Source: Oreocharis arfaki (lineage: Eukaryota > Chordata > Aves > Passeriformes > Paramythiidae). Taken from it: a stretch of 64,000 nucleotides of DNA. The stretch is taken from NCBI GenBank assembly GCA_013398015.1, contig VZRR01012715.1:1364001-1428000 (forward strand). The letters run 5' to 3'. Below, in pieces: positions 35,701-48,400 of the stretch. A program made the translations under genes and the position numbers. The notes under the pieces are model-generated. The model had not been told where the DNA came from. It was given only the letters and a program-made list of their open reading frames with translations, and ran no database searches. Each line of letters opens with the position of its first letter. The first letter of the stretch is position 1.

Positions 35701-36248
35701 CCTCAATGAAATTGTTTGACTCTAGAAGAATTAACTAATTAGTTTAAGTCTCTCCAGCGTAGCTTCCTTAAATATGTATTCTAATATGCATATACGGTCT
35801 TTCCTTTCAAGCTCTTCCCCTGTTCTGAAAAGGCTGCTGCATCTTCAGTTGTTCTTGGAATTGTTTTGTGTCTATGTATCTTGAATGTATTTCTGTATTC
35901 ATTCAGATCCATTTAGAGATACAAAGATGGAGGAATTTTCGTCTGTGTATTCTGACCATTCACATGGCTGTGAGCACCTGGCAGTAATAGAATTGTCAAG
36001 CCACTGTACTGTATCAACCCTCTCATGTTCAAAATCAAACCCTTTCCTTTGTGAAAGGGGGAAATTATGCAACGTGCATATTTTATTTAAAGATTAATGA
36101 TACATTTGCAGCTCCACTGCAAATAACCAGCAAATTACGATGTACCCACAGAGAGCAGCAAAAAAATCCCAAAACATTTCTTGGCCTGGTTATTGCTGTG
36201 GCTGAGGTCTCACAGTGGTCTGCTGTTTTTATAATTGTGATGCAACTG
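32741..36248 (+). other. BIRC6: Giant BIRC6 intron w9, between microprotein exon and CpG patch
   Basis: No BIRC6 exon is present. Upstream exons of the antisense gene probably lie here or further right, but I could not assign them. A TAAT-rich patch at 33733-33781 and a less AT-rich stretch at 34280-34790 may be conserved regulatory sequence. Open frames here are short and unrecognised. Confidence 0.6.
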
Positions 36249-36440
36249 CACGTCAGTGGCTGTGGTGAACCCCGGGAAACAAATCTGTCTGTGCTCCCTT
36301 TGCACGCAGGTGAGGGGCAGAGATGCCTCCTGCACACCGTGATTCAGATGCGGTGTTTGCCATGGTCTCACGGCGTTTGTCCCTCGCGTCCTGCCATTGC
36401 ATGGATATGCGTATGCGCGTCTGTGTGGACAGGCCGTGAA
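36249..36440 (-). promoter_or_regulatory. CpG-dense patch, candidate promoter of antisense gene
   Basis: I count about 13 CpG dinucleotides in roughly 190 bases, in an intron that is otherwise CpG-poor. The patch lies about 3.6 kb upstream of the microprotein exon on the minus strand. It may be a promoter or enhancer; the strand is given by association only. Open frames across it on both strands look like chance. Confidence 0.35.
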
Positions 36441-39400
36441 TGGGTTTGGGAAACAGGCCCAGCCAAAAATAAATCTCTAGCACAACACACTTAGAAGGAT
36501 GGGGAAGTAGCTGCTTAAGCTGTCAGTGGTGGCAAAGAGTTGCTGTTTGGGAAGTAGCAAATAAAGGTTGTCAGACTTAACATTTGTCAGTTATAGGAAA
36601 CTCAAGGAATTCATCCATGTTGGGTGGAAGCTGGCATTTACAAATAACTTCCTTATAGCTATAATGCATCTCCAGTGTGAAGAGAAAATTTCATGCAAGA
36701 TTTCTCACGAGTGAATTGAGTAATATAGGTTGATTTGAAAAGGCCTATGATTTATCCATAATACTTGATGAAATTTGGAAAGATCGGAGGTACTTTACAT
36801 TTTGTGTAAAATAACATTAAGAGCCGGGGAGTACATTTTATAGATGCCGCTAATAAACCCACCTGGTTTGGGGTGAACATTACATCAGTATATAGTATTT
36901 GGAGTTTGGACACTGGTATCTAAAAACATCCTAAATTTAATTGTTACTCCCATCTAGGAAGAGCTTTCAAGCACTTAGTAAGACTTTGGCAACTCTTCAG
37001 TAACTGATTTATGTGGTATTCTGAGAGCAGGGCGAATTTGGTTGATTAGAGGTCACTCTGTTCATTACCACTGAAATCTTCTATTGCATGGGAATAGACC
37101 TTAGGCAATACAGATGTATGTCATATTTTAAAGATATTCATACTTCAGGGGAAGTTGCCAAGCTATCTCGTAAAAACTCAGTGGTATAAATTCAACAATT
37201 TACAGTCTTGATCCTGCGATGATCATTATCCTGCTGTATGCCATCGCTACGAGTAATGTGGTACACCCAGAGCATCAAAATTGCAAAACAAACTATTTCT
37301 TTTAAGTGTATGTTTTATTTTTCCTTATGTGCTTCTATGAATTAATATAATTTTGATTTTTGTGTACACTAAAATTATCGTATGTGCTGTATTTTTTCAT
37401 TAAAATAGATGTTTTGAGTCAGATGGCATTTAGACTTCAAAGTCTTTTTAGGTTAAAATGCTGTAACAAAGTCCAGAAGATCAGTTGTCCATGAAGACTG
37501 TTTTCCCTTGTAGTTCTGAATTTTCCCCAAGATGCAGGAAATTACTTGAAATGAGGTAGTACATGTATCCTGTAGGTGATGCATTCTAGTTTTCTTCTCC
37601 AACAACCTCCAAAAACTTCCCTTTATGAGGTCTGATGGTTTTTCAGTTAAATTACAAAACAATAGAGCAAAGTTGTGTCTCTTGGGAGATGCAATAATAT
37701 GCACAAATTAAGATGAACTGGCTGGCTTAGCCTAAGCAAGAAGTGGATAACCACGTTCCTTCTCCTTTTGTTTTTTATTTCTTTTTTTTTCTCTCTCTCC
37801 TGATAACACAGATACTGTTTTCTTTGTGGGAGCTGTTAGCCTATTTTTTATGATACAGACTGATGCGTGATGCCCTTGAGTCAGCAGTGATAGCCACAGC
37901 CAGGTTTCAAAGTGGTTTTTTGCTCTTCTGGTGAAAAAAGAGGAAGGACTCAGGTCCTTCATCTGGAGCAGCACAAGTTATTTTTAGCTTTCTTACTATT
38001 CTCCTTCGTGGCTCTTCTATGTATTTCAGCTCAGCATTGACTTGATGATTTTGACATTTCAGCTATATGCTGCATCTTGTTTTCCTTCTCTTTGAGGAAC
38101 TTCATTGTCTTTTGGCTGTTGTCTGGGGGTTTTCCTGATTTTGTAACTTAGTTGCTGACCCAAAATATCCTTGGAAAAATTCAGAATTCTCTCATAACTA
38201 ACTACAGAAGTTTCTCTAGTCAGTTCCCACTTGTCAGTTTTCTCTTAGCAAAAATTCTCTTGTCCTAGTCTATGCCACTTGCTCTGAGGTAGTTCTGCGT
38301 TAAGTCAGTTAAATGGATGTGATATAGTACCAATTCTTCTGCCACACCCCTTTCAAAACCAGCTTCTCTTGGTACTGGCCAAGCTCAGTTCCTGTGATCA
38401 GGGTCGGAATGGGCACTGCTATTTTGTCAAATAGCACTTTTCTGCTGAGTTTGACAATTGAGTTAAAGTTTAGAAAAAACTTTTCTAAACTTTTCTTTTG
38501 AGTAAAAGTTTAGAAAAAGCCTTTGGAAGATGTCACGTGACATGTCACATATCTGTTCGGAGAGAAGCATTTAAATCACTGTCTTCATGTACTGAAGCAA
38601 TTCAGAAGTTGGTGTCTGATGAATGTTTCTGAGCTAGAGGTGAGGATTTCAGCGCCAGCTGTGTGTGGTGACCTTCTGACACTGGGCAATCTTCGTTTTT
38701 CTCTTCTTATATCAAAAAGAATCTCTTGTATGGGTATTGTACCTTTATATGAAGTGGTTAGTAACTTTTAGAATGCTTCAGTTCAGATTCGGTGCTGTTC
38801 TCTGCAGCTCAAGAGAGGGTTTTTAATCAAAGACAGCAGGTTTTGGGGACTATTCCTTCACACTGGTTTGAGTGTAGGCTTCATGCTTCTGTAGGAGTAT
38901 TAGGGCTTCCAAGTATCAGTTTTTTGAGTTCTCATCTTCATAAATTTTGTTGTGTTAGAGGAGTCCAGTAAGTGAATATTGAGTCCTTACTGGGCAACCA
39001 CAGGGGAAGCAGGGTAGAGAGAACTGATTGTAGTCCACGAGGGTGACTGTCAGGAAACTGCAGTACTACACCAACTTCTTCTTTCTCTAAAGTCCTTAAA
39101 GCATCTTATAATCTGAGAAAGAACTCTTCTGTCTGAGTTTTCAGAAGACTGATCTTGAAAAACAAAACAAACCTAGATGTTACTGCGATCCCAGCATCTT
39201 TTGCTAGGTGTCTTTCCTCTGTTTTGTCATCTTTATTTGGAAATAGTTTTGGAATAAGAGGATGAAAATATTAGCCTACAAAATCTTTTATTTCCTATTG
39301 CAAAAGAATATGAATATATGCTTGGATTTTCAAAGCATTTAAAGTAGCAGACTGTTTTCTAGTAGATACTGCTTTTGAATTAGTACTACAACAGAATTTT

Positions 39401-42400
39401 TTTAAATGTCAAAACTGATTATCCATTTGACTGGTTAATAACATAAAAGATTTATGAAAGAACAAATTATAAATTTGTACTTTCAATTCTACTGTGTTGC
39501 AGAAATTTGTTGTAATTTATAAGGAGTAATTATGTATTGAAACACCATGGCATTGAAACCTTTGAAAATTAAAAACCTGGTTGTTACAAGGAACGAAGCA
39601 GCTTAGATTTGGTTTGTAATTGGGTACTGGATTGCATGACAGATAAAGCACTTAGTCTTTTCAAGACTGAAGCTTGCTGCGAAGAGCTAATAGGAGATAT
39701 TTTTTTTCAACAAATTGGTGTTTAGCAAAGTTCACTGAGAGACTGGATCTTTTCTTCAATCTTTATCTGTTTCTATACTGCACATTGTTTTATATGGCTT
39801 TTAAAAATAAATTCATGAACTGGTGGATCTTCATTGATTTGTACAGCTGGTGGTATATTTTGCAGCTGCATGTAGAGAGCATACCTCAGACTAGCTTGTG
39901 ACCTCTGGCCCCACTCACTTGATCATAGTGAATTAAAGTGCCTGATAAATTTTCCAGAAGGAAAGGTTTTTTGTGGTTAAGATACTCAAGAAATATCAGG
40001 TGAGAAATAGGAGGGGTGAAGACAAGCTTTCAGTGGGGCTTCTCACATTGCACATTGTTCTTCCTTCTGCTTGTCACCCGCGTATTCTTTGTCTTGCTGC
40101 CTAAATGACAGAGTATTTTACTCTGGGATCAAGAGTTGGGTGGGTTTTTTGTCTGTCAGTTTGTTTTTGTGAGCCCTAAGTAACAGAAGTTTTTTCAATT
40201 GATACTAAGCTTCTGAAGGTGCTTTACAGGACAGTCCTGAAAACCTAAGTAAACAAGATTTCTTCCTCATCTGAGACCACTATGAATTTCTGGACCTTTG
40301 TGGTTACAGGATAATATGACTGTCTTTAAAGCTTGAGCAACAGACTGCTTATGTATCTGTATCTGCCTGCCAAGGGCTGTTATTTTTTACTGTTCTCCTT
40401 GGATCCACTCAGACGTAACTCTTCTGGTACTGAGCAGAGATATACTTTTTTGGCAGACCTTTATTCCTTGCATTCCACTACATCACATGTCTTACGTAAA
40501 AGGAAACTAAACTGTGGTGTTTGTCTTCCTGCCTCCCATAGATGAGTTATCTTTCTTAATAAGCTTTCAGGAGAAATACAGTTAGATGCTGATCCTTGAT
40601 ACAAGGATGTATAGAAGCTAACAAATCATACATGAGATGCAGCTGGTGTTCATTTCATTCCTGAAATTAGTTTATGTATGCTTACTTTTAATTGTTTGCT
40701 TGAGAAATAAAAGGTCTGGGTGGTTGTCTTCAAAAGTGTTTGGGTTTGGCCATGAGTGTTCAGTGAAATTCCCTCTGCCAGTAGACTGTCGCCATCTCGT
40801 GATGGCTGTTTAATTTTGAGAAAACAGTGCAGGCCACTGCCCTGACTGCTCAAGGCATGAGGCAGTAAAGTTTAGTGCTGAGGGAGCCTGTCCTTAGGCT
40901 TTCCTGGACCATTTATCTCATTAGTAAGGCCCACGAGCATTTCACCCAGGAGTTCCCTTTCTCCCTTCATCAATTGGAAGCCAACACTGGTAGCTGTATC
41001 CCTGCTCAAAGGACAAGACTGGGAGTCTATGAGTACTTCATTGGCTTCCCCTCTGAGAGTAAGTGGTAAAGGCATTCAACCAGCCTTTTAAAATTGGAGA
41101 TACCACACTGTGTCTTTCAAAATTTCTGGTATAAATGTTACCAGTCCTGCTATTTTTTCATATTTTACTTCAGTCAGACAGTACATCTCAAGTGGTTTCA
41201 TTTAGACTTGGTAATTGTGGTTGGGAATATGACTGCTGGATGTCTGAAATAGATTGCTCTGCAGTGCCACATGCTACAAACATTCACAGATTTTACTAGA
41301 GGCATTAAGAATTAAATGTAAAAATGATGCCTCATTACCAACAGACTCAGCCTTTTTTGAGAAAAGAATATGACTTCAGAGGAGAATGTGATGCCACACT
41401 TCATGTCCTACAGTTCCATATTATACAGTAGAAATGTCCAATGTGCTTCCTTCCTTTTTTTTTTTAAACTCTTGTGCCCTCCTGGTAAGATACAGTAATC
41501 ACGAACAGGACACAAATGTTTTACAGTACACAAGAGACCTCTGAAAGAACTGTAAGTAATACATACTCAATTTTTTTCTTCTCCATATTAGTGGCTTTCT
41601 CAAGTAGTGGCAGCACAATTAGATAAGCTGCTAAAAATTTCCTGACTAAAGAAACTAACGGTCCCTTTCTGTTCATGTGCAGAGTAGATTGCCAGGGTTT
41701 GTCTTAGACATTTTTGCTTTGCTTTTCCTTAGAGCAAGCTCATTGTACTTTCCGGGAAGAGTTTTGTCAGCTGGGGTGTGTAGCTCGATGTGCATTTGAA
41801 GAATTTACTGACGTGAGGGCTGGCTTTTATTTTCAACAGTTGAAAGTCTTATTTATTTAGTTAAGTGATAAGTTTTCATTTCCTGGGCAGCAACAACCTC
41901 ATTTGTCATTTATTTCTTTTGTGTACTTTTTTCCTCTCCTGTTTTTGAGAATAAAATATTATAAATGTATCTGGCATTTCCCATATTGTTATGCAGACAC
42001 TTCCCATTCATAGTATTTCCTTTCTTACTATCCTCTGAGGCTATTCTTAGTCCTGACTACAAATCCAAGGAAACAGATCTCTGTGGTTGAAGGAAGTAGT
42101 CTGTGGTAAATTACTCCAGCGCAAAGTGTAGTTTTTTATGATGGGATTTGTATCTTCTTGTCCTCTCTAGAGGACATCAAGATAATGCAGCTCATTAAAA
42201 AAAGAGTGTTATATTTTATTTTGAGTTATTTTTCGTTGTTCTGCTGTAACATACTGGGGGATGATGTATTTTAATAAGTGGTGCAGGAACTTGCATGAAG
42301 TTGTATGGAAGGTGCAAATTCTCCTATTCCACGCATCTTAGAGATAATTCTTCCTGTTGTATTATTAAATTGGTTGATATATTTACCGCATAAGAGGTAT

Positions 42401-45400
42401 TTGCTCTCTAAGCACTTTGAATATGCAGTGAATAAAAAGGGTTACCCTTCATTTAACTCAGACTCAAGGAGGCTGTTCAGCTTTAATTTTTCTTTTCAGC
42501 CTGCACTTCATGTGTTTACTAAAAGCCCGTCTTGGTATTTAAACAACCAACTATTCTCTGAAAAATAAACTGGAGTGATAAAAGTTCTGTTTTGCATATG
42601 CACAGCAGCTCTGCCATCTTGGCCAAGTGAAATAATTAGGTATTTAATGCAGAATGAGATGCTTAAATAGTCTCCTTTCTGTCCCCTGAGGACATGATCC
42701 TGTAGGTGTGCTCACACATACAGAAAAAATAAAGCACAAGAGTCACACATCCTTTCATTCCAGTAGCAGTGTTGGTATCCTTTGCTGACAGAGCAGAAGA
42801 CCTAAGTCTTGGCCTTTTTCCATCTGCTGAAGTAATGGTTTAAAAACACTCCACAACTTCATTATCCAATTTTGAATTTCTGCGTCTATTTCTGCAGCAT
42901 GTGCAATGAAATGGCAGGTTTCCATCTTATTTTTGATTCCCATCTTATTCTAAAATACTAGTGACTGTTTTATGGCCTGGAAGAGGTAACGCACAGAGTG
43001 AGGACCATTTCAAGGTGGCTGCTTGCCCACTCCTCTGCCAAAAATAGTGAAATCACTATTCCCTCCTCCATTGCAGGGGTGATGAAAGCCAGATTAACTT
43101 TTATAAAAATCCTGATCCACATTCTAAGGGTAGTGATACCTTTCCTTTCATCTTTGTGTAGTGCTACACACTTAAGGCACTTAACATGAGATGATAGGCA
43201 AGCTTCCACCTTCTTATTTGTTTTGAATTTATTTTTACTTTTTTAAGAAAGGGTTGGTCTGCAGGATATTTAAACCTTGTATTTTTCTCTGCAGAAAATA
43301 TTTTCTTATTTTCCTGAGTGGAAGATTAATTTGACACTTCTAGCTTACCTTTATTATTCGTTTTATTTCAGTACATCGACCTCAAGTAGAAATTGTTGGT
43401 CCTTTCTGCTTTACTAAATGCCGTAGTGAAGGGTTGTATTAGTAATAAGGTTTTTTTCATCTCTTGACCAGGCAAACAACTTCTCGTGCAGTTTCTGAAT
43501 TCCTTTCTTTATATGTGCCTTTCTCCACATTTTTAATATATTTTTGAAATTATTTTTTATTTTATTTATGCCTTTTTCTATATTATTCTTTATTTATTTG
43601 GTATATAAAACATTCCTGGAGCATTGATGCTTCCTTACACTTGTTTTCTACATTTTGGTGCTAGCGTGGTTTGGTTAGAGCTTTATGCTGCAATTGAATT
43701 CCTTTGTATTTTGTTGGTTTTAAGAACTGGCAGTGGGTAAATCCAGCTTTCTTTTAGAGGAGAGATTATTAAAAGTTGCAGGGGGGTTGGATCCCATGGC
43801 AGTATGTACTTATTCTTCAGTACTTTGCTCACAGCCTTTCTACACTGATGTCTTTGTACACTGGGCCATTTTTTCAGTCAAAAAAACCCAATGAATACAC
43901 AATTTTGCATTTTTAGATTTCATTAATTATTCTTGCTTGATGATGTATTCCCAATCCCCATGTAAGATTGCTCTGTAGCCTCCAAGAGGAATCTCTCCAT
44001 TACCTGACCGCCTTTTCAGGTTTATTTGGAGCTCTGTTTCATGACAGAGAATGATCCCTAGTGGATTCCATTATGAGGGACTAGAGTGTGGCATTAAATA
44101 GTAATATCTCCAAAACTGGGGATCATGCATGGTTTTAGTAGTCACTTTCGCTTTAAAAGCTCAGTTTGGTTTTCATGTCTTTTGTACTGTTTGAGTTTCT
44201 TTTTCCCATCCTTTCAAATGCAGGAAATTGTGTCTTGTTTATTCAACTGTACACATTGGCCTAATGAAATAATGCCTTGCACTTTTTCTGGCAAAGAGTT
44301 TTTTCTGGATTCATGGATACGTGTGTGAAAAGTTGTTCGAGTTGGCTTGTAAACAGAACTTTTCTGAAAATACTCAGTTTCACCAAAATCAAATATTATT
44401 TAAAAAGTAAGCAAACCAGAAATGGCTAAGAGCAGTAGTTTTGAGCCACATTACTACACTAGAGATAACTGGCCGACCTCCCTGAGCAATGCATTTTTGC
44501 CTGTATAACTGAGCACAGTTTTCCTTTCCTGTTGCAGTGAAACTTTTTTTTTTCCGAGTTTCCTAGAGCACACAGTAATAGCAATGCTGAGACAGACCAA
44601 GGTTGTTAGCCTGCTACTTTATCACCAATAGTGGACAATAACACGGGCTGACATGCAGATGCTGCTTTGGTATTGCTAGTATGTTGCCACGGGTGGTGTC
44701 CCCTCATTTATTAGCCCTTGATGGCCTGTTCTTACATCAATTTACCCAATTACTTTTGAACCTGTGATAGTATTTACTACCCTGACATTTAGTGCTAAGC
44801 TTTTCCAAACCCTAAAAGTGATGTATTGTGTAGTGTATGTTCTTGTACAAATGGCACTATTTCTTCTAATGGTGTGCCCGTTGCTTCGAATGTATTGATC
44901 AGTCCAATTCTACTCACTTTTTTTGCCACTGATAATTTAAAAGCAATGTCTTTATGATACCCTTCATTAGTCACCGAGGCTGTAATGTCTTTATTTCATT
45001 TTAGATAGTGCAGCAGCTCATTCTGTATCTTGCGTTGTTTAGTCACCCTTCTCTCTCTTTTCCAGGTCTGTCCCATCTCTTTGATAAAAGGGGGGAATGC
45101 ACATGGTGTTGAAGTGATACTAGTTAATGAATGCAGCCTCAATAATTAATTTCTAATTTGTCTTCAGCTTTTCTAGCATTTGATCTCATTTTTTTTGTCT
45201 GCTAATGGGCTCAGTGCTGACATCAGGAGAACAACATTTTTGAGCTGTATTGTCCTCAATAATTGAATAATTTGGAGCATGACACTGTACCCATCAAATT
45301 CAGAGGCCCACCCTTCTCGTATTGTTTTACTGCTCTGACATGGGCTTTGTGACTCATGACCTGTAAGGGTGCTTAACCCCTTTCTCCTGCTTCATTACTC

Positions 45401-48400
45401 AAGGGAGTAGTTCCTCCTGATGTCATTTTCCCTAACACTGAAAACAGTACTGTGAAAATGCTGGTGTTATTCCTATTTTAAAAGTGAAGAAAAAGTCAGG
45501 CGAATTAAATTATTACAAGATGACAATATTTGGAAAGCTTTTGTTGTATTTTTTCCCAAAGGCTAGTGTTTTCTTAGAGATCTGATTTTGAGCTGCTCTG
45601 TGGGCAATCTCTTTTTCTATCAAAGCAGAGCAGAACACAGCGTGTTAATTAGGCCTATTATAAAAGAGGCTTGCCCTGGGTTGATTCTGAAACAGAAAAT
45701 CAAGAGGCAGCAGAGCATGACGTATTTGGAACCGACACTATTGCCTGCAGCAGGGACTGCATTCATAGATCATATGTTTGCAAAGATGCAGCAAAGGGGG
45801 GCTGAAGAATGGCTCCAGTTTTAAAATATTTAGCAAAAGGGTGTGTGGCCCTGTTGGAAAGACAGAGTGCCTCATTCATGCTTGGCAGTATATGTGACCA
45901 CAAGACCGTGTCTTCTGAAGGTTTTAATTAAAAATACAAAATGAGTGTTTCCTTTGTGTGGTTTTTTTTGAACAGTGCCGTTCATAGCAGCTGAGAGTCT
46001 TTAATATGATAATAAGATCCTGAAGTCTTTATTTTGATCACGGCTATGGGTTTTAGGTTTGTGAATAACATACTGAGGCATCAAAAAAATGTCCTCAATA
46101 ATTGATAAGCACATTTTAGAAATGGTGTAAAATTGGCAGAACTTTAGGATCTTACTTTCAATTTATTTGGAGGTTAAAAAAAGTGAAATAAAATAAAAAA
46201 GAAAAATGTAGAGCCAGGTGAATGTGGTACTGTAGTCGTGATCTTAACATTGGTCTTAAACTTTAGTAAGTGGCAGGGTAATGAGAGTGTCTTATTTTAC
46301 TTTTTACTTAAGCTGATGATCCCATGTCTTTAAAACTTAATCGCTATGAGAGAAAAAATAGGTCACTTGGAATACATAGGTATTTTCTTGGGCTTTTTGC
46401 AGGGGAGATTTGGATACACTGTAGTAAATCTTGAGCATTCGTACATGATCTGAATAGAACAGTTTTATAATATAGTTACTCTACTTAACTGTCAGTGGTT
46501 TTCTTTCACATTGCTTAAAACAGAGGCAGGATTAGATGGCTACTTCAGAATGAATATTTAACAAAACACAATCATTCATCTTTCTAGGAAGATATCTTGC
46601 TGAAATAGATCCAAAACAAAATAAGAAATGAGATTTGGAGGCATCTCTTGGGTCACTGGAAACTTTACCCCATGCAAGAGGAAGGCCTCCCTTACATTTC
46701 CTGGGTTTACATATGGGTTCTCTCCAGAACATGGTTTTCTTTTCAGCTACTTCCTTTTTAATCAATCATTAATGATCATCTCTGTCATATTGGCAGTGGC
46801 AGATCTCTTTGAGAGAAGAAATAAAAGGACTGTAGTTTTGGAAGAGTTTCCAGTGGTGCCTTCTGCTGCCAGCACGACCTTCTTTCCTTCAACAAAGGCA
46901 GAACATCAGTCATGTGTATCGGTCAGAAGTAAAACGAGATTGTACAGAAGAAAAATAGGCATATTTCTGTGGGCCTCTAAAATAACTGAAATTCACTAGG
47001 TCCTTAAATAATGAGTGCGGAAAATGAGAAGTTACGTACAGGAGAAGGATTGAGAGCACATATAGACACCTTTTCTCAGAGAATAGAAGCAAGGAGGGTC
47101 TGCATTTGGCAGTGTCATAGTTGTAAAACTGGTAAAGGTGTTCATTTTTTTATTTTTCCTCGAGTGGCTGCTTTGGGGTTTTTTTTACATCAAATTTGTA
47201 GGCTCCTTTGGGGTAGGAATTCCCAGTATAGTCATAGTGAGAATCACAGTGGGGAAGGCCTTGACATTAGGTCCGAGTAAATCAAGACATTTCACTATTT
47301 TCTTACAAATTGCTCTTCTGTATTTGTTTCTTTAATTTGCTGTAAACTGTGAAGATTTTTTGATATAATGGACATACTATATTAGTAGTTTGCTTCATTT
47401 TAGAACAAATGTGCATATTCTTTATGATGTTTTAAATATCCTTGGCAATGGAAATAGTCTTATTCATAGCCAGTTAAGTTGAACTGAGGATGTTAAATCA
47501 ATTGCAAAAAAATTTTATTGCTGTTCAGTACTGTCTATTTAATGGGCTATTAGGCCTGGCTATTCTTTGTTTGAGTATTGTATAATATTAAAAGAAAGCA
47601 AAGGAGTGTTAGACTCAGTTGGGTCATTATCTTGCTACAGATATATGTGAAATTTAAGGTGATACCTTGATCCTGTGAAACTACCTGCCCTCGTGCTTTT
47701 TCATTATATTGAGGTTGTAATTGCATATGGCTAGTCTTAGATATTTGTAAGAAATAGATCTATATTAGTGATGAACAAATAGATTTGTGGAAAGCAATTG
47801 AAATGTTCTGAAATCACACACAATCTTTAAATGTTAATAGGTTGCTTCCCAGGAATAAGTAGGCATAGATTAAAAGCTCTCAAAAATGCCTTAATATCCC
47901 ATGACATTTAGGCACATGAAAGACTGCAGTTTTCAAAAGACAGGATGCTCAGCAGTTTGTGGAACTCAGGACTTCTTAATACAACTTCAATCATACTCCC
48001 TTTCCTTCCACCCAAATCAGACTGACTGTTATTAACATATAAGGGAGATGTAGTTTTATGAAATCTTTATTTTTTTACCTATTTGGCCTTCATTCAGCAT
48101 CTTCTAAATTGCAAATATTGTGGTAAGAGACTAGCTGAATTGTAGTGATTCCAGTAACACTTGACCTTTATTACCAAAAGGAATGGGAAAAGTAGAGTGA
48201 GACCTTATCCCTCTAAACCATGAGATGTTTTCCAGATGTTTGCCATCCCTACCTATCTTAGCAGATGGCAGTGCTTTTCATAAGTGCAACAGAATAAATT
48301 TAGACCTGAGATCCTTTTTTTTATGTGAATTGTGAGCAAATATCTATGTGTTCTGTTGCCTCTGCTAATTATCAGGGACAGTAAGACATTAATGTGTTTT

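Noticed and set aside
36051..36494. 147-codon plus-strand frame over the CpG patch
   Set aside because: High GC and few stops explain it; other frames are also open on the minus strand. Read as regulatory sequence rather than coding.
46628..46999. 123-codon plus-strand open frame in the large intron
   Set aside because: No domain, no start context of note, no supporting splice sites, and no similarity I recognise. Chance frame.
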